From: Bifidobacterium boum
Lineage (GTDB): Bacteria > Actinomycetota > Actinomycetes > Actinomycetales > Bifidobacteriaceae
DNA: 64,000 nt
Direction: 5' to 3'
Assembly (NCBI RefSeq): GCF_000741535.1
Contig: NZ_JGYQ01000007.1
Coordinates: forward strand, 310,001-374,000
In this document: positions 1 through 10,939 of the stretch, one piece after another
How the letters are laid out: each line of letters opens with the position of its first letter
Position numbering within the stretch: position 1 is the first letter of the stretch
Made by a program: the position numbers and the translations under genes
Notes under the pieces: generated by a model
Seen by the model: the letters and a program-made list of their open reading frames with translations, nothing else
What the model was told of the DNA's origin: nothing
The model's database searches: none

Positions 1-389
1 TTCTTCGCGTTCGCGGTGTAGCTCCAGGCCTTGGTGAAGGATTCAGCGGTCACCGGGGTGCCGTCCGTGAACTTCCAGCCCTTCTTAAGGGTGATGGTGT
101 ATTCGCTGGAGTCGGAGTTCGGCTTGATGGACTGGGCGACTTCGTTCTTCGCGTTGCCCTTGTTGTCGAAGCTCACCAGGCGGGCGAACAGCAGTTCGAC
201 CGGACGGCCGCCGCCGGTTTCGTTGGTGTTGCCCGGGACGAGCGGGTTCTGCGGTTCGGAACCGAAGGCGGTGACGATGACCTTGCCGCCATTGGAAGAG
301 CCGGATGTCGAGGACGACGAGCCGCAGCCGCCGAGCGCCATCGCGAGCGAGCAGGCCGCCGCGACCAGCGCAATAGCTTTCTTCTTCAT
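1..389 (-). CDS. Peptide/oligosaccharide ABC transporter substrate-binding lipoprotein, 5' part only
   Basis: Only the N-terminal ~129 residues are inside the window; the gene runs off the left edge. It opens with a lipoprotein signal (MKKKAIALV, hydrophobic core, lipobox ALGGC with Cys22), then a Ser/Gly linker. The segment after it (VIVTAFGSEPQNPLVPGNTN, later ELLFARLV and a GWKFTDGTPVTAESF-like stretch) is typical of family 5 solute-binding proteins such as OppA/DppA. Such proteins are anchored outside the membrane and deliver peptides to an ABC permease. A good Shine-Dalgarno (AGGAG) precedes the ATG at 389. The permease genes would lie beyond the window. Substrate cannot be told from this fragment. 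Confidence 0.85.
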   Translation of the reverse strand, partial: MKKKAIALVAAACSLAMALGGCGSSSSTSGSSNGGKVIVTAFGSEPQNPLVPGNTNETGGGRPVELLFARLVSFDNKGNAKNEVAQSIKPNSDSSEYTITLKKGWKFTDGTPVTAESFTKAWSYTANAK

Positions 390-439
390 TGTGTTTTTCT
401 CCTGTGTGTGTTGTCGGTCCGGGGAACAACCCCAACAAA

Positions 440-472
440 CAACGAGGCCGGGCTTTCGCCCCAACCTCGTTG
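440..472 (-). promoter_or_regulatory. Hairpin in the 5' leader of the binding-protein gene
   Basis: An 8-bp perfect stem (CAACGAGG / CCTCGTTG, 440-447 with 465-472) and an inner GGC/GCC pairing lie in the transcribed leader between the proposed promoter and the lipoprotein start. No U-tract follows, so an mRNA-stabilising or processing role is as likely as attenuation. This is structure seen in sequence only. Confidence 0.4.
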
Positions 473-485
473 CTGAACGCATTCA

Positions 486-514
486 TTCTTACCCCTTGAA
501 CGGACAAGATGCAA
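486..514 (-). promoter_or_regulatory. Probable sigma-70 promoter for the binding-protein gene
   Basis: On the minus strand TTGCAT (-35, 509-514) and TAAGAA (-10, 486-491) are separated by exactly 17 nt, about 100 nt upstream of the lipoprotein start codon at 389. The spacing and hexamers fit a housekeeping promoter. The region 515-736 up to the xerC stop holds no convincing gene. Confidence 0.55.
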
Positions 515-736
515 TAACTGTTCGCCGCCACCGTGATATCTGCGGTTCGGCGTTCCGCATGCCGGTCGAGCGGGAGGCTTGATATTGCAAGGAAATCCAC
601 GATACCTGCATCGTGTTCGTCTTGACGACAGGTATTCACACGCCGATGTTTTCGTTACCATCATTACGATTGCCTAACTGTTCCCCACCCGCAAGTCTGC
701 GCATCAGTATCACCTGTCACGCATGGGTCCGGGATG

Positions 737-1759
737 TCACGCGCGCGGGAACGCCTGCCGGTAGCGTTCCTTGAGTTGCTCCATGGAAACGTGAGTATAC
801 CGTTGGGTCGTGCGCAGTGACGCGTGCCCCAGCATTTCCTGGACCTCACGCAAATCCGCTCCCCCATCAAGCATATGGGTGGCGGCGCTGTGCCGCAGGG
901 CATGCGGGCTGATATCCGGCACTCCGGCGGCACGTGCTTTTGCATGCACCACTTGTCGCACAATCCGCTGATCAATCCTGCCTCCCCTGCGGCCGAGGAA
1001 GGTCGCGTCCCCGGATGCCGCGGTCGCCAGCAGCGGACGCCCGTCACGCAACCAGGCTTGTACGGCACGGCTGGCGGGAGCGCCGAAAGGAATCACCCGC
1101 TGCTTGTCGCCTTTGCCGGTGACGCGGACGGTACGCTGGGCGAAATCGATGTCGGGGGTATCGATCCCCACCAGCTCCCCCACGCGCATGCCGGTCGCGT
1201 ACAACAGTTCCAGTATCGCCGCGTCACGGAGGGCGACCGCCAAATCGGCCGGGCGTCCGGTATGGTCGTCCCGTTGAGTGTCGGCATCATGCTGCGGTTG
1301 CTGATGATCCTGCCGCCTCGCTTGTGCGTCAGTGTCGTCCATCAGCGTGGTCGCTTGCGTTTGGGTGAGCACCGCGGGCAGGGCAGATGGGATTTTGGGT
1401 GCCATAAGCATCGCCGCCGGATCACTGTCAATAAGCGCTTGGTCATGCGCCCAGTGGAAAAATCCACGGACGGCGACGGTTCTTCTGGCCATACTGGACC
1501 GGGCGTAATGCCGTTCGCCGTCACTCGCCAACCATGCCCGCAAATCGTCGACACTGACATCATCAAGTGCCGTGCGACCATCAACACCCATAGTGGCCAA
1601 ACAGTCGAGCACATCGATACGATATGCTTTCAGCGTATTTTCGCTGGCGGCGCGATTCGTACGCAGCGCATGGAGGAATTGATCGATAACCGCGACGATG
1701 GGAGCGCCTACCACGCGTTCCAGCTCCTGAGATGATTCACGTTTGCCGTTTTGCCTCAT
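737..1759 (-). CDS. xerC: Tyrosine recombinase XerC
   Basis: A site-specific recombinase of the lambda-integrase family, ~340 residues, expected to act with XerD at dif to resolve chromosome dimers. The N-terminal SAM-like core-binding domain begins near VIDQFLHALRTNRAASENT. The catalytic domain shows ATGMRVGELVGI (Arg I), HALRHSAATH (His-x-x-Arg), LGHASLRTTQRYTH (His/Trp position and the nucleophile Tyr). An unusual Asp/Gln/His-rich insertion (QARRQDHQQPQHDADTQRDD region) sits just before the first catalytic Arg. The start is uncertain: ATG at 1759 has no clear Shine-Dalgarno, while a GTG at 1714 follows CAGGAG. A second family member (XerD) lies at 8380-9342, so this one is called XerC by exclusion and by similarity. 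Confidence 0.85.
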   Translation of the reverse strand: MRQNGKRESSQELERVVGAPIVAVIDQFLHALRTNRAASENTLKAYRIDVLDCLATMGVDGRTALDDVSVDDLRAWLASDGERHYARSSMARRTVAVRGFFHWAHDQALIDSDPAAMLMAPKIPSALPAVLTQTQATTLMDDTDAQARRQDHQQPQHDADTQRDDHTGRPADLAVALRDAAILELLYATGMRVGELVGIDTPDIDFAQRTVRVTGKGDKQRVIPFGAPASRAVQAWLRDGRPLLATAASGDATFLGRRGGRIDQRIVRQVVHAKARAAGVPDISPHALRHSAATHMLDGGADLREVQEMLGHASLRTTQRYTHVSMEQLKERYRQAFPRA

Positions 1760-1992
1760 TCGATCGGGGCGGTCAGCGCACCGGCGTGATCCCATATCGT
1801 ACCTCCATAAGGACTATCGTATCCGCAGTGATCGTCGGACCAGACCGACCCAGCGCACTTGGCCCTAAGATAAACACAACGGATTCGTTCAACAAACGAG
1901 GCTTCATGTTCATCGTTCCTCAACCGACACCACGACACCACGAGCAGCGCAACGATACACCGCGGCAAACGTCACGCCGTGAGCAGACCGGC

Positions 1993-2274
1993 ATGTCGGA
2001 TAAGTCACCGGTTCTTCCCCGAGTCATCCCGCAAGGCGCACGCATCGTGGTGCGAAGAACCGCCGGCATCGACCCGGACACCGGTCGGATGACCTACCGT
2101 GATGTCGTCGGCCACGTCCGGCACTGGGACGGAAAAACATTGGAGATGACGCGTGACGCGGCGGCCAACGGGTCACGACCGGCGCAACGGGTCAGCATTG
2201 CCGCAGACAGCATCGTACGGCTGAAACCGGTTCCCGAACGCCCGAACAATGGTACGCGTGGCATCACACGCTGA
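1993..2274 (+). CDS. Small conserved hypothetical protein (93 aa)
   Basis: The reading frame from ATG 1993 gives 93 residues with a compact basic fold pattern: MSDKSPVLPRVIPQGARI, then IDPDTGRMTYRDVVGHVRHW and a VSIAADSIVRLKP end. I recall similar short proteins in bifidobacteria but assign no function. An in-frame ATG exists far upstream at 1732, but that part reads like non-coding sequence overlapping xerC. The 3' end overlaps the convergent tyrA stop by 11 bp. No signal peptide or membrane segment is visible. Confidence 0.6.
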   Translation: MSDKSPVLPRVIPQGARIVVRRTAGIDPDTGRMTYRDVVGHVRHWDGKTLEMTRDAAANGSRPAQRVSIAADSIVRLKPVPERPNNGTRGITR

Positions 2275-3271
2275 CTGCGGGGTGCCGTTCAATCACGGCA
2301 CGCATATCCCCACGCAACGCGACCAGTTGTTCACCTTGTCGGGCGGATTGAAGCAACTGGCTGCGCCATGATGCCGGCTCCAATGGCATGGTGATGCGCG
2401 TGGCGGCGGTATCGTGCACACACGCGGCTTTGTAATCGCGGAACGGCTGGCCGTGGGAGAAGAACGTACCGATGGCTTGCGTATCTCCGTGTTGCAACGC
2501 GTCAGCGACCCGGGTGAGCCGGTCGGCCATATGCCGCAGCAGCGTTTGCACGTTCTCGGCGTCCTCATCAACCATCGCCCGCGTACGTTGCGGGTCGGTC
2601 AACGCCACGCGCGTCATGTCCCGCCACGATCCGGCGGCGAGTGCGGCGGCGATATTGCGGTCAGGATTATCGGTCAGCTCGTTGATCAGCGCGGTCGCCA
2701 CAACGTGCGGCATATGGGAGATCAGTGCTGCGGCGCGGTCATGGGTAGTGTCGTCGATGACGATGCACCGGTTGGCGCATCCTTCGGTGATCATCCGGGC
2801 TACGGTGAGAAATCGCTGGTAGTCCGTGGACTCGTCAACGGTGATCGCCCACAGCGCGTGGTCGAACAGACCAGGGTCGGACGCTTCGAAGCCGGAATGC
2901 TCGGTTCCGGTCATCGGGTGAGCGCCCACATAGCAGTCGCCCAAGCCCGCGGACACCACTTGCTGGCGAACCAATCCTTTCACACTGCCGACATCAGTGA
3001 GCGTAGTCGTCCCGCGGTCAATCAGCGGGGCGAGCCGGGACAGCATGTCCGGCATGGCTTTCAGCGGATTGCACAGCACGATGAGTTGGGGGCGGGCGGA
3101 GGCAAGCTCGTCAAGCGTGTCCACGCATGTGATACCGTCGCGTCTCGCCTGCTCATACGGGTGGGAACGATGATTCCACGCGATGACATGGGAGCCGTTC
3201 GCTGCCAAATGCCGGGCGAGCGAACCGCCGATAAGCCCCAATCCGACAATACCGACCGTCACGCCTGTCAT
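2264..3271 (-). CDS. tyrA: Prephenate dehydrogenase
   Basis: Converts prephenate to 4-hydroxyphenylpyruvate with NAD(P)+ in tyrosine synthesis. The chosen start (MTGVTVGIVGLGLIGGSLA) puts the Rossmann glycine motif GLGLIGGS at residues ~10-17, and upstream in-frame codons look non-coding. Further family landmarks are LIVLCNPLKAMPDML, VGAHPMTGTEHSGFEASDPGLF (catalytic His and substrate loop) and the helical dimerisation half with AALISHMPHVVATALI. Length 335 aa is usual for a monofunctional enzyme. It follows pheA on the same strand with a ~100 bp gap, forming an aromatic amino acid pair. Confidence 0.92.
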   Translation of the reverse strand: MTGVTVGIVGLGLIGGSLARHLAANGSHVIAWNHRSHPYEQARRDGITCVDTLDELASARPQLIVLCNPLKAMPDMLSRLAPLIDRGTTTLTDVGSVKGLVRQQVVSAGLGDCYVGAHPMTGTEHSGFEASDPGLFDHALWAITVDESTDYQRFLTVARMITEGCANRCIVIDDTTHDRAAALISHMPHVVATALINELTDNPDRNIAAALAAGSWRDMTRVALTDPQRTRAMVDEDAENVQTLLRHMADRLTRVADALQHGDTQAIGTFFSHGQPFRDYKAACVHDTAATRITMPLEPASWRSQLLQSARQGEQLVALRGDMRAVIERHPAVSV

Positions 3272-3369
3272 GGTGTGTGTTCCTTCTTCTCGTGTCTGGT
3301 TCGTAATACCGTCATAGTTGATGGATTGTGCTGTTCGCCGTTCCCCGGGATGTGCCGTCTTGCCGCCGC

Positions 3370-4362
3370 TCACCACAGCAGCTCCCTCGCGGCTTCGGGT
3401 GTGCCATCCCACGCCGGGGGTATGGTTTCCGCGGTGAAACACACGCCGCCCTGCGGCAGCATCCATTCGTTGACCGGCGGATTCGGCCGTTCCCGGCGCG
3501 GGTACACCGCCAAGGTTTTCACCCAATCACCATGTTCAACCACTTCGGTGAGCACGTGGCGGAAATGCGGTTGCCATGGCGCGGCATCCACGGCGGCGAC
3601 AAAACTGTATGTTCCCGCATGCCCTTTGATCGGGCGGGAAATGAAACTGGTCATGTTGATTCCCGCATCCCGCAGAACATCCAACAGGTTGGCGAGCACG
3701 CCTGGGCCGGTGCTCAACGGGATGAACGAAATAATGGTCTCGAATTCAGTGCGACCGTCCGCTTTGGCTTTGGCGATAAGATCCGGCGCGTCATCACGGC
3801 GGGCGAGGACGAGGAACTCGGTTCGTGCGCCATGATAATCCTGCACGTCATGTCCCAGCGTGTCCAAATGGTAGAGTTCCCCGCAAATCGAAGGGCCGAG
3901 CGCCACCTGACCGTCGCGGACGTCCCGGCATGCGGCGGCGTTCGACGTGGCAGGCATAAGCGAGAGGTGACGCTGCGCGATGAACCGCTGACATTGCGCC
4001 AAACCATGCGGATGGGCGGTCGCCTCATGTGGGACGACACCGCGTTCGAGGCTCCCGTTGGGCACAAACGCATCGAATGCGACATCAACACCGACATGCG
4101 CGAACCCGACAACATCATCAGCGTCAATCATCATGTCCAGGTTGGGAACAACATAGCCTTCCACGTTGTTTTCCCAAGCGATAACACCCCAGCCATCACC
4201 GTCGCGAACATGCGCCATGATCTGGGGAATCGTGGTTTGCGTCACCGGAATAATCTCATTCGACAGACCGGCCAACGCGCGACTGGCCGCCACCGCCGCC
4301 TGATGGGTGAAAGAGCCTTGCGGACCGAGATAATACAGGTTGCGCTTGCTCACCTGCGACAT
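3370..4362 (-). CDS. pheA: Prephenate dehydratase
   Basis: Makes phenylpyruvate from prephenate. The N-terminal catalytic region starts YYLGPQGSFTHQAA and contains GWGVIAWENNVEGYV and the ATSNAAACRDV stretch. The C-terminal ACT regulatory domain begins TTIISFIPLSTGPGVL and carries GINMTSFISRPIKG, the phenylalanine-binding motif region. No chorismate mutase domain is fused. The start at 4362 has GAGAGG six bases upstream. An in-frame ATG at 4428 would overlap the stop of the upstream membrane protein as ATGA but lacks a clear Shine-Dalgarno. Gene order membrane protein - pheA - tyrA on the minus strand suggests one transcript. Confidence 0.92.
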   Translation of the reverse strand: MSQVSKRNLYYLGPQGSFTHQAAVAASRALAGLSNEIIPVTQTTIPQIMAHVRDGDGWGVIAWENNVEGYVVPNLDMMIDADDVVGFAHVGVDVAFDAFVPNGSLERGVVPHEATAHPHGLAQCQRFIAQRHLSLMPATSNAAACRDVRDGQVALGPSICGELYHLDTLGHDVQDYHGARTEFLVLARRDDAPDLIAKAKADGRTEFETIISFIPLSTGPGVLANLLDVLRDAGINMTSFISRPIKGHAGTYSFVAAVDAAPWQPHFRHVLTEVVEHGDWVKTLAVYPRRERPNPPVNEWMLPQGGVCFTAETIPPAWDGTPEAARELLW

Positions 4363-4424
4363 CGAAGATCCTCTCGTATCATCGTGTGGCAGCAAGGATG
4401 GCTCGCGTTGCGTGGTATCGTCCA

Positions 4425-4955
4425 TCATGCGTCAGCGCCGCCTTTCCTGTGTTTGCCGGCAGCCGGAATGTCAGCGGATTGCCGATCCCGATGCGTTGCC
4501 GCCGGCTCGGCATCGTCGTCCACAGTAATCAGGAACATGCGACGCGGCAAGAACAGCATGACGACCTGCACCACAATCATGCCATACAACCAAACCAAAC
4601 CCACGTGTTCGCTCCAGAACGGGATCGTCGACGGGTCGCCAAAGCCGACCGGCGTCAACGCACCGGAACCGCGAGGCGCAACCGCAAGCCCCCATGCGAC
4701 CATGGAAGACGCCGCGACATGCACACCCAAGCCAAGCGCCCCTGCCCGCGATCGCGCACACCAGGCGGACAGCACGATTATCAGCAATGCGACAACCAAC
4801 CCATACGGCATGTTGTGGGATGCGCCCAACCGATGCGCGAGCGTGCCGATGACACCGACCGCCGCCCCTGCGAGCAGGGAAAGCGTCATCCGTATCGGAT
4901 ACGACTGGCGGTGCGACCATGGCAGGTCACGCCCGGAAGCTGGTGAAGAGGTCAT
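4425..4955 (-). CDS. Hypothetical integral membrane protein
   Basis: About 176 residues with four predicted membrane spans: MTLSLLAGAAVGVIGTLAH, YGLVVALLIIVLSAWCA, the GLGVHVAASSMVAWGLAVA segment, and LVWLYGMIVVQVVMLFLP, followed by a polar cytoplasmic tail. The pattern resembles small actinobacterial four-span proteins of unknown role. The ATG at 4955 is preferred; a GTG at 4994 in the same frame is possible. Its stop overlaps a possible pheA start, which suggests translational coupling. No function assigned. Confidence 0.65.
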   Translation of the reverse strand: MTSSPASGRDLPWSHRQSYPIRMTLSLLAGAAVGVIGTLAHRLGASHNMPYGLVVALLIIVLSAWCARSRAGALGLGVHVAASSMVAWGLAVAPRGSGALTPVGFGDPSTIPFWSEHVGLVWLYGMIVVQVVMLFLPRRMFLITVDDDAEPAATHRDRQSADIPAAGKHRKGGADA

Positions 4956-5017
4956 ATATCCAGTATGCTCCCCCGCCGCGAAAAAATCCCGCACATTCCA
5001 TACCGCACCACCGCCAC

Positions 5018-5107
5018 TTCTACCGACGCTTACCGGCCCCTCAGTGTCGACAGAAACAGAACCACTGCTTTTACCGACGCTTACAGCTCGCTCAGCGTCG
5101 GTAAAAG
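5018..5107. repeat. Two tandem related hairpins
   Basis: A perfect 14-bp stem (5068-5081 with 5094-5107, arms CTTTTACCGACGCT and its complement, 12-nt loop) is preceded by a weaker copy (5018-5030 with 5043-5055, three mismatches) sharing the TACCGACGCT arm. The outer A/T ends make the main hairpin terminator-like on both strands. They lie between the end of typA and the start of the membrane protein gene. Confidence 0.6.
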
Positions 5108-5223
5108 GTTGAGAACGGACTCTTACGGCAGCGGACGGCGGATTGCGCGTGACGGATTGCGCAGTCAGTCAACCGTGCAAAGTCAGCACGCTGCCAAACC
5201 GCGTAACTACTCCACAAAACGAC

Positions 5224-5264
5224 GACGCCGTCTGCACCAGACCAGACTGTGTGCAGACGGCGTC
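5224..5264 (-). terminator. Hairpin downstream of typA (second of two)
   Basis: Perfect 14-bp stem, arms GACGCCGTCTGCAC (5224-5237) and its complement (5251-5264), 13-nt loop. Reading the minus strand it is followed by GTCGTTTTG, a short T-run. With the hairpin at 5274-5308 it would stop typA transcription. Confidence 0.6.
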
Positions 5265-5273
5265 GCATTGTTA

Positions 5274-5308
5274 CATCGTCGTCGCACACCACGTGTGCGA
5301 CGACGATG
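5274..5308 (-). terminator. Hairpin directly after typA
   Basis: Perfect 16-bp stem with a 3-nt loop (5274-5289 with 5293-5308), 7 bp beyond the typA stop codon. There is no U-tract directly after it, so it may protect the mRNA 3' end or act together with the next hairpin. Confidence 0.55.
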
Positions 5309-5315
5309 CCATGCC

Positions 5316-7244
<1,929 letters not shown>

Positions 7245-7457
7245 CAATTACCTCTCTTAATTGCATGATTTGTCTACGTACATTCTCGGATGCGGGACTC
7301 ACCCACCTACCGCTTACACATAAACCGTCACAAGATTACCGGCGTGCCACGACAGGTCAATAGCCGTGGCATGCCGCCCATGACGGGGACGCCGGCACCA
7401 TCAGTCGCGTCATCTTCCCCCGGTATGCGGCACTTGCCGCATCGTCGCGTTCGACGC

Positions 7458-8327
7458 TCAGGCGACCACTCCCCGGACAACCATCTCACGCGCAACCTCA
7501 CGATACTCTTGTGCGGTTTTATGGTTCGGCGCGTATATGGTGATCGGAGCAGCTGCGACCGTCGCATCAGGCAGTTTGATGGACCGGGAAATCACCGTGT
7601 GGAACACCTTGTCCCCGAACGCCTCGTAGATGCGTTGCAACACTTCTTCGGAATGCAGGGTGCGCGTGTACATGGTGACCAGCACGCCATCGACTTCCAG
7701 ATTCGGGTTGATACGTGACTGGACTTTCTCAATGGACTGCATAAGCAAAGCCACACCGCGTAAGGCGAAGAATTCGGCGGCGACCGGGATCATCACGCCG
7801 TCAGCCGCGGTCAGCGCGTTGACGGTCAGCAAGCCGAGGGATGGCTGGCAGTCGATAATGATCAGGTCATACTCGTTGCGGACTTTGCGCAGCACGCTGG
7901 CGAGAATCTGCTCGCGACCGACTTCGGTGACCAGCTGGACTTCTGCCGCGGACAAGTCGATATTCGCGGGCATCACGTCAAGATTGTCGAAATCCGTATG
8001 CTGGATGATGTCGTGCGGGTCGATGGAAGGATCGAACAACGCCGTATAAATCGTATTCTCCACCGCGTTGGCGTTGATGCCAAGTCCGACCGTTGCCGCA
8101 CCTTGCGGGTCGAAATCGACGATCAGTACACGCCGACCATACTGGCTGAGCGCTCCGGCGATATTGATGGAGCTGGTGGTTTTGCCGACGCCACCCTTTT
8201 GGTTGCACATCGCGATGACCCTCGCCGGTCCGTGCTCTTGGCGCGGTTGTGGCGCAGGGAACGTCTCATACTCTCGTCCCAGTAAATCCGTAGGCATACC
8301 GTTCACTGTACCAAGCGGCGTATCCAC
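7458..8327 (-). CDS. ParA/Soj-family ATPase
   Basis: A Walker-type ATPase of the ParA/MinD superfamily. The deviant Walker A is CNQKGGVGKTTSSINIA, the switch I/A' region is DFDPQGAATVGLG and Walker B is DLIIIDCQPSLGLLTVNAL. Near residue 250 the sequence ISRSIKLPDA and an end KTAQEYREVA match the chromosomal ParA paralogue usually found between xerD and scpA in Actinobacteria. Here scpA and scpB do not follow; typA does. The first codon is GTG at 8327, with an ATG at 8297 as alternative. It probably takes part in chromosome organisation or segregation; whether it is the oriC-linked ParA is unknown. Confidence 0.85.
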   Translation of the reverse strand: MDTPLGTVNGMPTDLLGREYETFPAPQPRQEHGPARVIAMCNQKGGVGKTTSSINIAGALSQYGRRVLIVDFDPQGAATVGLGINANAVENTIYTALFDPSIDPHDIIQHTDFDNLDVMPANIDLSAAEVQLVTEVGREQILASVLRKVRNEYDLIIIDCQPSLGLLTVNALTAADGVMIPVAAEFFALRGVALLMQSIEKVQSRINPNLEVDGVLVTMYTRTLHSEEVLQRIYEAFGDKVFHTVISRSIKLPDATVAAAPITIYAPNHKTAQEYREVAREMVVRGVVA

Positions 8328-8379
8328 CCTGTCGGGGGACGGCCAAAATCGTTGTGGCGAAGCGGCTGCATTCGCCCTG

Positions 8380-9342
8380 TCAGCGTGCTCGTGGATGCGC
8401 GGTCAGATAGGTTTCGATCAGTGTTTCCGGCGCGATATGCGTGTAAATCTGCGTGGTCGTGACCGAAGCGTGTCCAAGCAGCTCCTGCACGGTTCGCACG
8501 TCGGCGCCGCCTTGAATCAGGTGGGTCGCGAAGGAGTGTCTCAACGTATGCGGGTGCAACGGTGTAGCCAGATGCGCCCGCTCCCCCGCGATACGCACCG
8601 CTTCCCAAGCGCTTTGCCGCGACAGACGCTTGCCGCGACGGTTGAGGAACACCGCACGCAGTTCAGGCTGTTTGGCTTTGCTCGCCAACACCGGACGACC
8701 GACTGTCTGATAGCGTTCCAGCGCTTCGCACGCATAACTGCCAATCGGGACGAGACGCTGTTTCGAACCTTTGCCGGTAAGCTTGACCAAGTGGTCGTTG
8801 ACGTCAATATCGGCGAAATCCACCCCCACCGCCTCCGAAATGCGGGCTCCGGTGGCGTACAGGAATTCGAGCAGCGCTTTGTCACGCAGGACGACCGGAT
8901 CGTCGCTGCCACCCATCGCCGCGACATCCAGCAGGGTGGCGACTTCGTCGATGGTCAACACGTCTGGCAGATGCGACGCGTTTTTTGGCGCGCGGATATT
9001 GGCGGAAACGTCGTCACTGACCGCTCCACGGGAAAGCGCGAACCGATGGAATTCGTGGATGCTGGCGAGATGCCTTCTGCGGCTGGCGACGCTCTGGCCT
9101 TGTTCGGCAAGCGATTCGGCGTACGCTTGGACATCCTGCGGACGGACTTGGTTCAGTGAGCGGATGCCATGCTGTTCCAGCCACGTGAGGTAGCGTTCCA
9201 AATCAGAACGGTACGCTTCGACGGTAGCGTCGGCAAGGCCACGTTCCACGGCGATGTGCCCCATGAACGCCGACAGCTGTTCGCGTGTCGATGACTCTGC
9301 CGGTGTTCCTGGCGCTGTTCGCGTGTGCAATTGTTCGTTCAT
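8380..9342 (-). CDS. xerD: Tyrosine recombinase XerD
   Basis: A 320-residue integrase-family recombinase, partner of XerC at dif. The N-terminal part FMGHIAVERGLADATVEAYRS is the core-binding domain. The catalytic domain carries ATGARISEAVGVDF (Arg I), TLRHSFATHL (His-x-x-Arg) and LGHASVTTTQIYTHI (His and Tyr nucleophile). ATG 9342 is chosen because GGGAG lies just upstream; the longer in-frame extension reads as non-coding. It lies 52 bp upstream of the ParA-like gene on the same strand, the usual actinobacterial order. Confidence 0.93.
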   Translation of the reverse strand: MNEQLHTRTAPGTPAESSTREQLSAFMGHIAVERGLADATVEAYRSDLERYLTWLEQHGIRSLNQVRPQDVQAYAESLAEQGQSVASRRRHLASIHEFHRFALSRGAVSDDVSANIRAPKNASHLPDVLTIDEVATLLDVAAMGGSDDPVVLRDKALLEFLYATGARISEAVGVDFADIDVNDHLVKLTGKGSKQRLVPIGSYACEALERYQTVGRPVLASKAKQPELRAVFLNRRGKRLSRQSAWEAVRIAGERAHLATPLHPHTLRHSFATHLIQGGADVRTVQELLGHASVTTTQIYTHIAPETLIETYLTAHPRAR

Positions 9343-9443
9343 GCTCCCATCATCACCTTTGCCTGTGTCATATGCGACAGGTCCCGCGTTCTGCAGTACT
9401 CGCCATCGTGCCGTCATGGAATCCCCATACGTTCGGGTACAGT

Positions 9444-9476
9444 AATGCCCCGGCTTCAAACGGAAGTCGGGGCATT
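9444..9476 (-). terminator. Terminator of the infC-rpmI-rplT operon
   Basis: A 14-bp stem (AATGCCCCGGCTTC with its near-perfect complement, one G-T) and 5-nt loop about 50 bp after the rplT stop. No long U-run follows; position and strength support termination. Confidence 0.65.
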
Positions 9477-9525
9477 GCAACATGGTTCATGACGTGTACG
9501 CCATAGAACCGAAATGCTGATTGGC

Positions 9526-9909
9526 TCAGGCGGCGACCGGAGCGTTCACGTCAGCCGGCAGTGCAGCCTTGGCGGCGTCAACGATGGTCTTGAAGGTCTC
9601 CGGATCGGAGACAGCGAGCTCGGCGAGAGCACGACGGTCAAGTTCGATGCCGGCGAGCTTCAGGCCCTGGATGAAGCGATTGTAGGTGATGCCCTCAGCA
9701 CGGACAGCAGCGTTGATGCGCTGGATCCACAGCTTGCGGAAGTCACCCTTGCGTGCCTTGCGGTCACGGTAGTTGTAGGTAAAGGAGTGAAGCAGCTGCT
9801 CCTTGGCCTTACGGTACAGACGGGAGCGCTGGCCGCGATAGCCGGAAGCCCTCTCGAGAACGACGCGACGCTTCTTGTGGGCGTTGACTGCGCGCTTGAC
9901 ACGTGCCAT
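9526..9909 (-). CDS. rplT: 50S ribosomal protein bL20
   Basis: 127 residues, full length for bL20. It starts [15 protein letters not shown], has [19 protein letters not shown] and the [13 protein letters not shown] core, and ends in the [14 protein letters not shown] region. It is the last gene of infC-rpmI-rplT. bL20 binds 23S rRNA early in 50S assembly and in many bacteria represses this operon. Confidence 0.97.
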   Translation of the reverse strand: MARVKRAVNAHKKRRVVLERASGYRGQRSRLYRKAKEQLLHSFTYNYRDRKARKGDFRKLWIQRINAAVRAEGITYNRFIQGLKLAGIELDRRALAELAVSDPETFKTIVDAAKAALPADVNAPVAA

Positions 9910-9958
9910 AGTTATTTCCTCAGCTTTCTATTCGTCTAATAACTCAACGGGCTACGGT

Positions 9959-10153
9959 TCAGCGACCGAGCAGACCGCGCATCTTCTTTGCCTGCGACGT
10001 GGCCAGCACCTCGTCAGCGGACAGGTGACGGCGCGTCTTGGCCGACTTGTGCTCGAGGTTGTGGCGCATACCGGTGCCGGCGTGCATGAGCTTGCCCGAG
10101 CCAGTGACACGGACGCGCTTGGAAGCGGCGGAATTGGTTTTCATCTTCGGCAT
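9959..10153 (-). CDS. rpmI: 50S ribosomal protein bL35
   Basis: 64 residues beginning [20 protein letters not shown], with [17 protein letters not shown] and the C-terminal [12 protein letters not shown] typical of bL35. Placed between infC and rplT, as in most bacteria. The ATG 10153 is preceded by AAGGAGGG. Confidence 0.97.
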   Translation of the reverse strand: MPKMKTNSAASKRVRVTGSGKLMHAGTGMRHNLEHKSAKTRRHLSADEVLATSQAKKMRGLLGR

Positions 10154-10228
10154 TGCTGCCCTCCTTGTGATTATCTATCACATCGTGTTGGATAGCGTGG
10201 GCGAATGGGCTCGGCCCATCCGACACAT

Positions 10229-10939
10229 TCATTTGGCCGACTTGGACGGCTTGTCTTCCTTCTGTTCGACGGAGGCGACAGCCTCTTTGGCAGCTTGCGC
10301 CGCCTTGGCCTTCGACTCCTGCTTGGCCGCGAGACGCGCCGCCTGACGCGCCTGACGCTCCGCACGCGATTCGGCACCGCGACGGCGCTGCTCGGACTGC
10401 GTGTGCACCTTCTTGCCCTTGGGCGCAATCGTCATGATGATGTTGCGGCCCTCCTGCTTCGGCGCGGATTCCACCGTACCGTAGTCCTGCACTTCATCGG
10501 CAAGCTTTTCAAGAAGCTCGACACCGCCGATCGGACGGGACTGTTCGCGGCCACGCAGCATGATGGTGACCTTGACCTTGTCGCCGCCCTCAAGGAAGCG
10601 GATGACATGGCCTTTCTTCACCTCGAAGTCGTGGGCGTCAATCTTGAGACGGAAACGGATCTCCTTGATTTCGGCAGTGCTCTGATTGCGGCGCGCTTCA
10701 CGAGCCTTGATCTTCTCGTTGTACTTGTACTTGCCGTAATCGATGAGCTTGGCTACCGGAGGCTTCGCGTTCGGTGCCACCTCGACGAGATCGAGGTTCG
10801 CTTCCTTCGCCAAGTTCAACGCGACCGTCGTCGCGATAACGCCGACCTGCTCGCCGTTCGGGCCGATCAGACGCACTTGGGAGACGCGAATCTCGTCGTT
10901 AATGCGTGGTTCGTCGCTAATGATGACTCCAATCCTCAT
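10229..10939 (-). CDS. infC: Translation initiation factor IF-3
   Basis: Binds the 30S subunit and checks initiator tRNA and start codon. The N-domain has [20 protein letters not shown], and the C-domain has [20 protein letters not shown] and a [11 protein letters not shown]-like stretch. About 236 residues from ATG 10939. The C-terminal ~60 residues are an Ala/Lys/Glu-rich tail ([20 protein letters not shown]...), a known actinobacterial extension. First gene of the operon, with a ~170-nt leader upstream. Confidence 0.94.
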   Translation of the reverse strand: MRIGVIISDEPRINDEIRVSQVRLIGPNGEQVGVIATTVALNLAKEANLDLVEVAPNAKPPVAKLIDYGKYKYNEKIKAREARRNQSTAEIKEIRFRLKIDAHDFEVKKGHVIRFLEGGDKVKVTIMLRGREQSRPIGGVELLEKLADEVQDYGTVESAPKQEGRNIIMTIAPKGKKVHTQSEQRRRGAESRAERQARQAARLAAKQESKAKAAQAAKEAVASVEQKEDKPSKSAK

